A stretch of 64,000 nt of DNA from Leptolyngbya subtilissima AS-A7 (lineage in GTDB: Bacteria > Cyanobacteriota > Cyanobacteriia > Phormidesmidales > Phormidesmidaceae). The DNA lies in the NCBI RefSeq assembly GCF_039962255.1, contig NZ_JAMPKY010000003.1, positions 248,001 through 312,000 of the forward strand, given 5' to 3'. Below are positions 55,991 through 64,000 of this stretch, one piece after another (position 1 is the stretch's first letter; each line of letters begins with the position of its first letter). The notes below the pieces were generated by a model. The model did not search any database. It saw nothing but the letters and a program-made list of their open reading frames with translations, and was not told the DNA's origin. The position numbers and the translations under genes are program-made.

Positions 55991-57292
55991 TTAGCAGCTC
56001 CAAAGAGAGGCGTCACTCTCTGGATCAAACAGGTGGACTTTTTCGGAGGCGATCGCCAGCCACACTTCATCGCCAATTCGCACCATCTCGTCAGGGGGAA
56101 TTTTGGCCAGCAGCGTTAGATCCTTGGTCCGCACCGTCAGGTAGGTTTCGCTGCCTAGGGCTTCCAGATGGGTGACATGACCGCGAATATTCTTAGGTGC
56201 GGGCAGGGCTAAACTGAGGTGCTCAGGGCGAATGCCCAGCAATGCTTCGCGGTTGTCGTAGGGCAGCAGGCGATCGTCCCAACTGCTGGGCAGCGACAGG
56301 CGAAATTCAGGATGCACCAGCAAAAATGGAGCCTGCACCTGCACCGGAATGACGTTCATTGGCGGCGATCCAATAAAGCCAGCCACAAAGCGATTGGCAG
56401 GACGGTTATACAGCTCTAATGGAGTGGCCACCTGCTGAATTTGACCCAGATTCATCACAGCGATGCGGTGGCCCATGGTCATGGCCTCCACCTGGTCGTG
56501 GGTGACGTAGATGGTGGTGATGCCGAGCTGCCGCTGCAAATTCACAATTTGGGCGCGGGTTTCCATCCGCAGTTTGGCATCCAGGTTTGACAGGGGCTCA
56601 TCCATCAAAAACACCTGGGGATTTCGAGCCATGGCCCGACCCAGGGCCACCCGCTGCTTTTGCCCGCCCGAGAGCTGCCGAGGCTGACGGTTGAGCAGCA
56701 GGTCAATTTGCAGCATCTTGGCCACGGCCCGCACCCGTTCGTCGATCAGTCGTTCGACCTCAGAAACATAGCGCAGGCTGGGAGGCAGCCGGCGCGTAAT
56801 TGAGACTAGGGGCTTCTCCCACCAGCGGCTTTCGGTGAGTAGGCGCTCTAGCTCTTGGTTGGCGGGGGAATCGCTGAGGGGTACAGGTTTTTCTTCCAGT
56901 TCCGGTAGGGATTTGCTCAGGTCGGCCCCCATGCGGCGCAGGCCAAAGGCGAGGTTGTCGTAGACCGTCAGGTGGGGGTAGAGGGCATAGCTCTGGAACA
57001 CCATGGCGGTGTCGCGCAGCTTGGGGGGCAGGTCGTTGACTTTGCGATCGCCCACCCAAATGCTGCCCCCCGTAATCGCCTCCAGACCCGAGATCAGCCG
57101 CAGCAGAGTGCTTTTGCCGCAGCCCGAAGGGCCGACCAGCACCATGAATTCGCCATCCTCAACGGTGAGGTTGATGCGCTTGAGCACCGCCGCTGCATCT
57201 GGTTCTGCATCTGGCTCAGTAGCCTCTGCCCCATGGGATTGGCGAGACTTAGGAAAGGTTTTGTAGACGTTTTCGATTGCGACTTGGGCCAC
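55991..57292 (-). CDS. MalK/UgpC-type sugar ABC transporter ATPase with insertion
   Basis: A 433-residue CUT1-family ATPase: Walker [11 protein letters not shown]-loop FQSYALYPHL, signature [20 protein letters not shown], Walker B VFLMDEPLSNLD, H-loop VTHDQVEAMTMG and a C-terminal OB-type TOBE regulatory region (GIRPEHLSLALP). Between the Q-loop and the signature there is a ~60-residue insertion (from GADLSKSLPELEEK to LPPSLRYVSEVE, ~95-165) that the canonical ~370-residue MalK lacks. No permease or binding-protein gene is adjacent, as for several cyanobacterial multitask ATPases that serve distant transporters. GTG start. Confidence 0.9.
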   Translation of the reverse strand: MAQVAIENVYKTFPKSRQSHGAEATEPDAEPDAAAVLKRINLTVEDGEFMVLVGPSGCGKSTLLRLISGLEAITGGSIWVGDRKVNDLPPKLRDTAMVFQSYALYPHLTVYDNLAFGLRRMGADLSKSLPELEEKPVPLSDSPANQELERLLTESRWWEKPLVSITRRLPPSLRYVSEVERLIDERVRAVAKMLQIDLLLNRQPRQLSGGQKQRVALGRAMARNPQVFLMDEPLSNLDAKLRMETRAQIVNLQRQLGITTIYVTHDQVEAMTMGHRIAVMNLGQIQQVATPLELYNRPANRFVAGFIGSPPMNVIPVQVQAPFLLVHPEFRLSLPSSWDDRLLPYDNREALLGIRPEHLSLALPAPKNIRGHVTHLEALGSETYLTVRTKDLTLLAKIPPDEMVRIGDEVWLAIASEKVHLFDPESDASLWSC

Positions 57293-57517
57293 GAGGGAAC
57301 TGAGCGGGTAAAGGGGCAGGAAGACAGTTATTGAAGTGATGCTGAGTAGAGCTGCCCTGTACCCCCTTTGAGGTCAAGAGGTTACAGGAACTAGGCGTTG
57401 ACAGCGGCAGGTGGCGGATCTGGGGAGAAACGTAGCGAGTGGTGACTTGCTAGCGCCAACGCACCCCGTGGCAAGTCGGTAACGCCAAAATCGCCAACCT
57501 AAAATCCAAAATTTATC

Positions 57518-60046
57518 TTACTCTGCTTCGGCTAGGGTGCTCTGATCAGGTGGGGTGATGCGAATTACCTGGGTGATGGTTTCGCCTTTGTTGGGTTTGA
57601 TGATGCGATCGCTCTCCCCAGTCCTGCCCTGGCGGGGCACCGATTCGATGGGGATGACGGCGGTGCGATCGGCGCTGGTAAACACCGTAACGGCTTCCTT
57701 GGGTACTGCGGGCAGCAGCGCCATCAGGCTGTCGGTCTTGAGGCTAAATTGGAACGACTGAGTGCCAATGTCGCCGCGCTTGGCGACCCGCAAACCTTCT
57801 ACCGGCAGACGCTTGGCATAACCCGCCGCCGACACCAGCAGCAGGCAATCTTTGCTAGACTGCACGGCCACACAGCCGGTCAGAGTTTCCTGCTTGCCCA
57901 TGCGAATACCCTGGGGCCCCTGAGCCGCGCGGCCCATGACTTGTAGGTTGTCATCATCGATCGGGAAGCGCAGCAGTCTGCCACCGGTCGTTCCTAAGAC
58001 TAAGTCGTCGCCTGGCTCGGCCAGGGTGACGTAGGCCAGCTCGTCGCCGTCTTTTACTTTGATGGCGGTCAGACCGCGCCCGGTGAGGTTGGTGAATTCT
58101 TTCAGCGGAGCGCGCTTGATTTTGCCCTTGCGGGTGACGAGAATTATGTCGTGATCGAGCCGGTCGTCGCGAAGCACAAACCGAGCCACGATCGCATCGG
58201 CGGCAGATGGCACCGAACCCGGCAGCAGCTGCACCAGGGGCGCTCCCTTGCCCTGACGCGGGTTGGCAGGGACAGCCTCGACAGCAACGGTAAAGGCCCG
58301 ACCATCGCGGGTGAGGGTTAGCAGTTCGTGGGTCGTGAGGGCCACTTCAACCTGCACTACCGGGTCGTCGTCTACTTCGTGAAGTTTGGCGCTGGTATCA
58401 ACCTCTAGCCGGGCCTGCCGCCGCTGGTAGGATTTTTGGGAAAACCGGCGCACATAGCCCTTTTGAGTAAACTCCACGACCGTCGCTTCTTCAACGGTTT
58501 CGGCAATGATGTCTTCGACCTGCTGCGATTCTTCCGCCCGTTCAGCGTCGGTTTGAATGCGGGTGCGGCGGGGGTCATTAAACTTCTTTTTGAGCGCCTT
58601 CAGCTCTTTTTTCATCGCCTTGAGCAGCTCTTTGCGATCGCTCAGCAGCCGGGTGAGATCGTCGCGGCGCTGGCTGAGTTCGGCAAAGTCGTTCTCTAGG
58701 CCCTGGCGCTCCATGCCGGTGAGCTTGCGTAGGGGCATGGCCAAAATCGCGTCCGACTGGCGCTCGCTGAGGTCAAACCGCTGCTGAAAGATTTGCTTGG
58801 CGGTGGTGCCGTCGGCGGCGTTGCGCAAAATGTCAATGATGGTATCGAGGTTGTTGAGCGCGGTGAGCAGCCCCTCGGTGATGTGCAGCTTGGCTTCGGT
58901 TTTTTCGAGCTGGTGCTGGTAGTGGCGGGTGAGGGTGGTTTCGCGAAAGTCGAGAAACGCCTGCATCACGTCGCGCAGGGGCATCTGGCGGGGCTGGCCG
59001 TTGTCGAGGGCCAGCATAATTACGCCAAAATTGGTTTGCAGCGGCGTGGTGCGGTAGAGGTCTTGCAGCACCCGCTGGGCGGGGGTATCGCGCTTGAGCT
59101 CGATGACAACGCGCATGCCGTCGCGATCGCTCTCATCGCGAATATCGGCAATTCCCTCCAGCCGCCCCGCGTTCACCAACTGGGCAATTTTCTCAATCCA
59201 CCCGGCCTTGTTTACCTGGTAGGGCAGCTCGGTAACGATGATCGCGTTGCGCCGCTGCCGCCCCCGGCCGGGGTGCACTTCTTCAAACTGGCAAATGCCG
59301 CGAATGGGGATGCTGCCCCGCCCGGTGCGGTAGGCGTCGAGAATGCCCTCGGTGCCGATGATCTCGCCTCCGGTGGGAAAGTCGGGGCCAGGGATGAGGC
59401 GAAACAGCTCGTCGTCGGAGAGAGTGGGGCGATCGATCATCGCCACCAGGCCGTCGATTACTTCGCCCATGTTGTGGGGCGGAATGTTGGTGGCCATGCC
59501 CACGGCAATGCCCGAAGACCCGTTCAGCAGCAGGTTGGGTAGCTGGGTGGGCAGCACCACCGGCTCCTGTTGGGAGCTGTCAAAGTTGTCGCTAAAGTCG
59601 ACCAGGGCCTCGCTGATATCGGTCAGCATGCCCTCGTTGCTAATTGGTGACAGGCGCGTCTCGGTATAGCGCATAGCCGCCGGTGGGTCGTTGTCGACCG
59701 AGCCAAAGTTGCCGTGGCCATCCAGCAATGGGTAGCGGCTGGAGAAAGTCTGCACCATGCGCACCAGAGCCTCGTACACCGCCTGGTCACCGTGGGGGTG
59801 ATATTTGCCCAGCACGTCGCCGACGACGCGGGCGCATTTGCGGTAGGGGCGATCGGGGGTCAGCCCCAGCTCATGCATGGCGTAGAGAATGCGGCGGTGC
59901 ACGGGCTTGAGGCCATCACGTACGTCGGGCAGCGCCCGGCCCACAATTACGCTCATGGCGTATTCCAGGTACGACCGCTGCACCTCGGTGTGGAGCGAGG
60001 TAGGCACAATTTGCCCAGAGGCAAGAATGTCGAGTTGGTCGGCCAT
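57518..60046 (-). CDS. gyrA: DNA gyrase subunit A (or topoisomerase IV subunit A)
   Basis: An 842-residue type IIA topoisomerase A subunit. [29 protein letters not shown] at the N-terminus, [17 protein letters not shown] and the catalytic Tyr in [13 protein letters not shown] (~122). Then come the tower/coiled-coil domains and a six-bladed beta-pinwheel C-domain with a GyrA-box-like motif NPRQGKG (~605), close to the QRRGGKG consensus. That box favours gyrase over ParC. Ends in an acidic tail. gyrB is not adjacent, as expected in cyanobacteria. Confidence 0.93.
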   Translation of the reverse strand: MADQLDILASGQIVPTSLHTEVQRSYLEYAMSVIVGRALPDVRDGLKPVHRRILYAMHELGLTPDRPYRKCARVVGDVLGKYHPHGDQAVYEALVRMVQTFSSRYPLLDGHGNFGSVDNDPPAAMRYTETRLSPISNEGMLTDISEALVDFSDNFDSSQQEPVVLPTQLPNLLLNGSSGIAVGMATNIPPHNMGEVIDGLVAMIDRPTLSDDELFRLIPGPDFPTGGEIIGTEGILDAYRTGRGSIPIRGICQFEEVHPGRGRQRRNAIIVTELPYQVNKAGWIEKIAQLVNAGRLEGIADIRDESDRDGMRVVIELKRDTPAQRVLQDLYRTTPLQTNFGVIMLALDNGQPRQMPLRDVMQAFLDFRETTLTRHYQHQLEKTEAKLHITEGLLTALNNLDTIIDILRNAADGTTAKQIFQQRFDLSERQSDAILAMPLRKLTGMERQGLENDFAELSQRRDDLTRLLSDRKELLKAMKKELKALKKKFNDPRRTRIQTDAERAEESQQVEDIIAETVEEATVVEFTQKGYVRRFSQKSYQRRQARLEVDTSAKLHEVDDDPVVQVEVALTTHELLTLTRDGRAFTVAVEAVPANPRQGKGAPLVQLLPGSVPSAADAIVARFVLRDDRLDHDIILVTRKGKIKRAPLKEFTNLTGRGLTAIKVKDGDELAYVTLAEPGDDLVLGTTGGRLLRFPIDDDNLQVMGRAAQGPQGIRMGKQETLTGCVAVQSSKDCLLLVSAAGYAKRLPVEGLRVAKRGDIGTQSFQFSLKTDSLMALLPAVPKEAVTVFTSADRTAVIPIESVPRQGRTGESDRIIKPNKGETITQVIRITPPDQSTLAEAE

Positions 60047-60394
60047 GGGCGGGGGTCCTGGATTGAGACTAAAGGGGAACGGGGTAGGCGGGATAGACCG
60101 AGCCGTAGCTGAGTTTAGCCATAGCCTAGGCCCAAATCGGCATTTCGAGGCCTAACGCACGGTCTAAATTTAATCGGCCTTGATAAATCGGTGTTAACAA
60201 TGCTGTAACTTATAGGCAAGCTTGTGGGTATGGCAAGCGTTTAGGCAATTTAGTCTACCCGCCATGGGGCACTTGCCTAGAAAAGCTTACCCAGGAGCGC
60301 CAGGGCTGTCGCTGCCTAGATAGAGCTGGCGCATCAACCCAATTATTTCCGTTCAAAGACTATATTCCGCTGATGACAGGGATGGACACACGTA
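60047..60394. promoter_or_regulatory. Divergent intergenic region gyrA / response regulator
   Basis: 348 nt without a gene. An AT-richer stretch near 60,165-60,215 (TTGATAAATCGG, TGTAACTTATAGG) is the most promoter-like part, but no consensus spacing or operator is convincing. Confidence 0.4.
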
Positions 60395-60796
60395 ATGAAG
60401 ACCGTCTTACTCGTTGAAGACGACCTGGTAAATGCCCGAGTATTTTCTAAGATATTGACCAAGCGTGGGGGCCTGGCGGTTAAGCACACAGAAGATGTCG
60501 AAGAGGTGATGACCATTGCCCGCAGTGGTGAGGTTGACGTGGTTTTGATGGATGTGTCGCTGGCCCACAGCATGTATCAGGGCAAGCCCATGGATGGCAT
60601 CAAGATTACCCAGCTGCTAAAGGCCGACCCCGCTACGGCTAACCTACCGGTGATTTTGGTGACGGCCCACGCCATGGAGGGCGATCGCGAGAATTTTTTG
60701 AGCCAGAGTGGTGCCGATGGCTATATCTCGAAGCCGGTAATCGACCATCAAGAATTTGTGGATCAAATTAAGGCGACCATGGGGGATGCTGAATAA
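60395..60796 (+). CDS. Single-domain response regulator
   Basis: A 133-residue CheY-like receiver with no output domain. Acid pocket is LLVEDD; phosphoacceptor Asp lies in VDVVLMDVSLAHSMYQGKPMDG; Thr/Ser is in ILVTAHAM and Lys in ISKPV. A slightly long loop after the phospho-Asp (AHSMYQGKPMDG) is typical of Cyanobacteria-type DivK/PatA-like regulators. No kinase is adjacent; it may be the output of an orphan hybrid kinase. Confidence 0.93.
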   Translation: MKTVLLVEDDLVNARVFSKILTKRGGLAVKHTEDVEEVMTIARSGEVDVVLMDVSLAHSMYQGKPMDGIKITQLLKADPATANLPVILVTAHAMEGDRENFLSQSGADGYISKPVIDHQEFVDQIKATMGDAE

Positions 60797-60950
60797 GTAC
60801 ACTTGTACTTTATCTGCCGCGTTTTCGCAACCCGTTCGACGGCGGTCTAGTCATCTGTTCCTAGAAAACCGTCATTTCTCGGCTCAAAGCCTCTGGCTTG
60901 ACCTACAAAGTCTGCAAACAGCCTAGGAAGAACTTGAAAGGCGCTCCTAT

Positions 60951-60990
60951 GGCTCTGCCCAACCCCTCAAGAAGAGGGATCGGGCAGAGC
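60951..60990 (+). terminator. Hairpin downstream of response regulator
   Basis: CTCTGCCC (60,953-60,960) and GGGCAGAG (60,982-60,989) form an 8-bp stem with a Pur-rich loop, with an inner CCCTC/GAGGG pairing. No T-run follows. It lies 155 nt past the stop and may terminate either convergent transcript. Confidence 0.55.
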
Positions 60991-61069
60991 GGTTCAGCAT
61001 TCGTCGGGTGGTTAAGGGTGAGAACTAGGAAGCAAGATTAGGCCCTGCCTCTAGTCGGTAGTTCTGAGT

Positions 61070-61669
61070 CTACCGAACTCCCAAGATTTCTACTTGGGCT
61101 TGCAGAGTAATGGGACAGCTCGACAGCGGGTCAGCGTCTGGAAAGATCATATTCAGGTTGTACGCGCCCGTGAGCACGTATTCCCCCTCGGAAAGGTTAA
61201 GGTCTTTGCTAAAAAGACCGCTCTCAAAGGAATAAGACTTATTGCCGCCATTAAATCTAACCTCTACCCCGCTGCCGGGTGAGTCGATGATGCCGCTTAC
61301 TCGAACGGCAAGGGTTTTACCCACCGGCAGGTTGACCACCTGAAATCCCATGGAGATCCACTCTTCAACGATCGCCTGGGCTTGAATGGACGACCCATAG
61401 GGAACCTCGACATTGCCTTCGCTACGAAATTGCAGCACTGTTGGCGAATGACCTTCAATTCCGTAGGACGAAAAAGTTTCGAGGCTGACCGAAATGTGGT
61501 TTTCATCGCTGCCTGATTGCAGGCTGAGGCGCCGCTCTAGGGGCTTAAACTGCTCGCTGCTGTCGATGTTGTAAGACGATTGCAGAGGATCTCCCTCATT
61601 TGTGCCTAAGAAAATGCGTCCGTTCCGGTTGTCGGTCATGGGCACAATATTTAGAGTCGTAAGAGCCAT
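61070..61669 (-). CDS. Unknown beta-rich protein, second gene of a pair
   Basis: A 199-residue soluble protein without signal peptide, rich in alternating beta-strand patterns (ISVSLETFSSYG, TVLQFRSEGNVEVPYG, TLAVRVSGIIDSPGSGVEVRFNGG, YVLTGAYNLNMIF). No family is recognised. ATG start with AGGAG 9 nt upstream. It follows the 491-residue gene by 99 nt on the same strand and probably forms an operon with it. A beta-sandwich binding or structural role is inferred. Confidence 0.7.
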   Translation of the reverse strand: MALTTLNIVPMTDNRNGRIFLGTNEGDPLQSSYNIDSSEQFKPLERRLSLQSGSDENHISVSLETFSSYGIEGHSPTVLQFRSEGNVEVPYGSSIQAQAIVEEWISMGFQVVNLPVGKTLAVRVSGIIDSPGSGVEVRFNGGNKSYSFESGLFSKDLNLSEGEYVLTGAYNLNMIFPDADPLSSCPITLQAQVEILGVR

Positions 61670-61768
61670 GATGAATCTCCTGAGAATTGGGGTGAAATAG
61701 ACAAAATTAATGCAGGTTGGAACACAAACTTTGGGGCCGCCGCTGATCGATGATGGCGATGGCGCGTC

Positions 61769-63244
61769 CTAGACCATTACAGGGGAGCGTGACCAATCCA
61801 CTACCTCTACTCCAGTGCTCATGAAGGTCGTAAAGCTGCGGCAAATGACCGGTTGAGAGGTGCCTTCAGCGGCGGTGAACAGGGCAGTTACCCGCTGGAG
61901 CACTCGATTGGTGTCAAAATCGCGAATATCTAAGGTGATTGGCCCAGCAGGGACTAAATCGGTCGGGGTGCGGTGGGGTACGAACTTGGCCATTAGCAGT
62001 TCGGGGTATTGTTTCCATCGGCCGCCGACCAAAAGCCCCGGGCCGCGTAGGGCACCGTTTTGCTCACGAGATAGAAACTTGATGCTCTGAAATTCTAGAA
62101 GCCCAATCGCATCGAACTGCTGACCGCCTGATGAGCTATCGACCAGTCTGACCATTAGCTTTGACCCGTCTTGATAGTTGCGCCAGCGATCGCCCGGAAT
62201 GAAAATTCGACCCTGTAGGGCCTCGGACTGGGCGATGGTCATCACTTCGCCCGATTGATGGTGGTAGGTTACGTACTCTTTGATAGGCTTGAGAGTTTTC
62301 TCAGCAAAATAATTGAGTTGCACTAAAATTTGGCGAATATCCTCTGGAATATCTACTCGGGTGGCAGGACTTTGGGGGTAGGGAAAAATATTGATCAACC
62401 ACTGCTCAACGGTCTTGACAAAGCCGCTGATCTCCGGCTCAAAAGTGTTTTCGTAAAAATCGTTGAGAAACTGCTGAGGACTCTCGTTAGTTTTGACTGG
62501 CAGCGGACTGGTCTGATGCACGCGATAGGAATCTAGCAGCACCTGCATGTATCGCAGCTGCAACATTAAAATAGACGCAAACCCACGCTCCATTTCTTTA
62601 TAGATTTCAAGACGTTTGTCGGTTTGCCCAAGAGTCGAAGATTCTGAGTGAAAAATAGCCGCGCTTTTCCAAGCGTCAAATAAGTTGGCATTGTCAAAGT
62701 CTTTGGAAGGCATTAGCGTAGTATAAATTCTAGTAATGCTCTCTTGGTAATTTGCTTCCTCCTCGAGAATAAGCTCCGCAAAATGGTTAGCCATATCCTC
62801 TGCTTGCTCATGCTCTGGATTGTTACCTGAAGCTATGAACGACTTTTTAATCTTAGACAGTGTTTGTTTAAATACGTTATCTTCGTGGGCGATCGAGCTG
62901 TATAGACTCTGCTCAGCTTTTGCAAATATCTCAGAGCGCAGATAGTCGGTCTTCTTTTCGAGGGAAATGCTTAAGCTCTTGAGTTGCTTTTCTAGAGCGT
63001 CAATACGTTGATGAGCGGCGTTCACCTGGTTTGCCAAAACAGTGACTCGATCGTCTTTAGGAAAGTTGCCGGTAAATGCGATCGTAAAGATTAAATCTTT
63101 CCACTCCTCATAGGTTTTATCTTGCAAGCGCATTCTTTTTTGGGCTTCCTTAGCTAAAGCACCTGTGACTTCTTTTTTGGCAGTGTCAAGCATGACTCCT
63201 GCTAGCGCTTCCGTAATTTCTGCGGCAATGGCTCCGTAAAGCAT
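61769..63244 (-). CDS. Unknown helical protein with C-terminal beta domain
   Basis: 491 residues from ATG 63,244, which has TAGGAG upstream. A further open stretch to 63,469 is low-quality sequence without RBS. Residues ~1-45 contain an amphipathic/hydrophobic helix (AIAAEITEALAGVMLDTA). Residues ~45-330 are long helices, including a coiled coil (HQRIDALEKQLKSLSISLEKKTDYLRSEI). Residues ~370-491 are beta-rich (KLMVRLVDSSSGGQQFDAIGLLEFQSIKF, LLMAKFVPHRTPTDLV). The helical-bundle-plus-beta layout recalls alpha-pore-forming or Cry-type toxins, but no diagnostic motif was found. Confidence 0.7.
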   Translation of the reverse strand: MLYGAIAAEITEALAGVMLDTAKKEVTGALAKEAQKRMRLQDKTYEEWKDLIFTIAFTGNFPKDDRVTVLANQVNAAHQRIDALEKQLKSLSISLEKKTDYLRSEIFAKAEQSLYSSIAHEDNVFKQTLSKIKKSFIASGNNPEHEQAEDMANHFAELILEEEANYQESITRIYTTLMPSKDFDNANLFDAWKSAAIFHSESSTLGQTDKRLEIYKEMERGFASILMLQLRYMQVLLDSYRVHQTSPLPVKTNESPQQFLNDFYENTFEPEISGFVKTVEQWLINIFPYPQSPATRVDIPEDIRQILVQLNYFAEKTLKPIKEYVTYHHQSGEVMTIAQSEALQGRIFIPGDRWRNYQDGSKLMVRLVDSSSGGQQFDAIGLLEFQSIKFLSREQNGALRGPGLLVGGRWKQYPELLMAKFVPHRTPTDLVPAGPITLDIRDFDTNRVLQRVTALFTAAEGTSQPVICRSFTTFMSTGVEVVDWSRSPVMV

Positions 63245-63624
63245 TGGTCGTCTCCTAGATATGGGGCTAGTCCAGCGGCAGTTTTTTGTTAGAAACAAAT
63301 GCTTTTTTACGGCATTTGTTGCGCAGGCTGCTGTGTTAAAGAGTGCTTCAAAGAGGCTCCGTAGAATTACAGACAGCAATTGGTGATCTCGATCAGTGGC
63401 TCTGGTGCGCTGACTGATAAAAACAGTGAAAACTGGTCGTTTTGAGATTAAGGGACACGCTAGCAGCACCCAACAAAACCTGCCTAATTTTGGTTGCCGG
63501 CCGTCTTACTCAACCTACGTCTCCCGTGCCTATGGCTGGCAATTGAGACAAACTGCGGCTTCTGAGCCAGGGCAATTCACGCCGCATCAAGCCTGCGGCA
63601 TTCCAGTACGGGAACCGATTCGAA
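63245..63624. other. Gap between the unknown pair and the GH63-like gene
   Basis: About 380 nt with no convincing gene. It must carry the promoter of the 491-codon gene. Short frames here have no ribosome-binding site and no recognisable protein. Confidence 0.4.
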
Positions 63625-64000
63625 TCAGGTATCCCTTTGGCAATCGCGGGTATATTCGGCCTGCTGCTGAATTAGTTTGGCGACTAACCCTGTCCAGCCG
63701 GTTTGGTGGCTGGCCCCTAGCCCGACCCCATTGTCGCCGTGGAAGTATTCGTAAAACAGCACGTAGTCGCGCCAGTGAGGATCATGCTGAAAAGGGCTGC
63801 TACTGCCGTTGACGGGGCGATCGCCTCCTGACCTAGGCTCAAAAATGGCGATTAGCCGCTGGGATAGCTCACTGGCGACCTCCCATAGGTTCATCCACTG
63901 CCCAGAACCGGTGGGGCATTCAACTTTGTAGTCGTCGCCCAGGTAGTGGTGAAACTTTTGCAGCGACTCAATGAGCAAATAGTTGACCGGAAACCAGATC
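63625..64000 (-). CDS. GH63-like glucosidase, 3' part only
   Basis: The frame is open to the right edge of the window, giving the last ~125 residues: [23 protein letters not shown], then [42 protein letters not shown]. This is the C-terminal signature of MGH1-like/GH63 (alpha,alpha)6-barrel glucosidases of bacteria, which include mannosylglycerate and glucosylglycerate hydrolases and oligosaccharide glucosidases. The catalytic Glu of GH63 enzymes in this region corresponds to YEYFHGDNG. The N-terminal ~700 residues lie beyond the window. Confidence 0.9.
   Translation of the reverse strand, partial: IWFPVNYLLIESLQKFHHYLGDDYKVECPTGSGQWMNLWEVASELSQRLIAIFEPRSGGDRPVNGSSSPFQHDPHWRDYVLFYEYFHGDNGVGLGASHQTGWTGLVAKLIQQQAEYTRDCQRDT

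Noticed and set aside
63470..63640. Possible tRNA (TTCGAATC near 63,618)
   Set aside because: No cloverleaf with acceptor and anticodon stems could be built around it.

Overview
This window is chromosomal DNA from a GC-rich (visibly well above 50%) filamentous-type cyanobacterium, probably of the Leptolyngbya/Nodosilinea/Phormidesmis kind. The evidence is psbK next to tgt, lycopene cyclase crtL, a PCP-reductase-domain miniprotein, a group 2 sigma factor of the SigC type, a groEL with a CIRCE operator, GUN4-domain proteins and abundant GCGATCGC (HIP1) octamers. The genus is inference; no rRNA or marker search was possible.

Layout: 0-8 kb holds rpsD, a basic amino-acid/glutamine ABC transporter (bgtA-bgtB), tsaB, and a translationally coupled receiver/thioredoxin-reductase-like fusion plus cNMP-sensing histidine kinase. 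8-10.6 kb is accessory: an SDR gene flanked by a duplicated kinase tail, a DUF433 gene, a HEPN gene with an integron-type attC-like site, and a structured RNA. 10.6-21 kb holds a UPF0284/DUF2232 pair, a Crp-family regulator and a giant 2331-codon acidic protein ending in an Hsp70/actin-like ATPase domain. 21-23.2 kb is a second accessory patch: VOC protein, a second copy of the RNA with a pseudogene, a second HEPN gene with an attC-like site, and an Uma2 remnant. 23-27 kb has sigC, a PCP_red miniprotein, dps and a CDF metal exporter. 27-30.5 kb is a three-gene island of GUN4 and GUN4-associated proteins. 30.6-46.6 kb is mostly housekeeping (psbK, tgt, arsR, haem peroxidase, carB, groEL, corA, apt, prsW, crtL, pilT) interrupted by an AbiV/HEPN-like gene at 38 kb. 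46.6-64 kb has a KaiB-domain protein coupled to pilT, cax, a NACHT-GUN4 protein behind an unknown protein, a GH31 glucosidase, a MalK-type ATPase, gyrA, a single-domain response regulator, a two-gene unknown pair with a helical toxin-like architecture, and the 3' end of a GH63-like glucosidase.

The strongest candidates for undescribed biology are four. (1) Two inverted copies of a ~256-nt structured RNA resemble the HEARO/IscB omega-RNA, with no IscB gene here; both carry the same 5' flank antisense to the start codon of a small gene, one copy of which is a pseudogene. (2) AT-rich HEPN-type genes are scattered singly, two of them followed directly by attC-like hairpins. (3) A GUN4 operon and a separate NACHT-GUN4 operon suggest that the tetrapyrrole-binding fold is used in conflict or signalling systems. 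(4) The giant acidic protein carries about a dozen DLF motifs and an ASKHA ATPase. Three families of dispersed intergenic repeats are also recorded. All family assignments are by eye from motifs; no searches were run.
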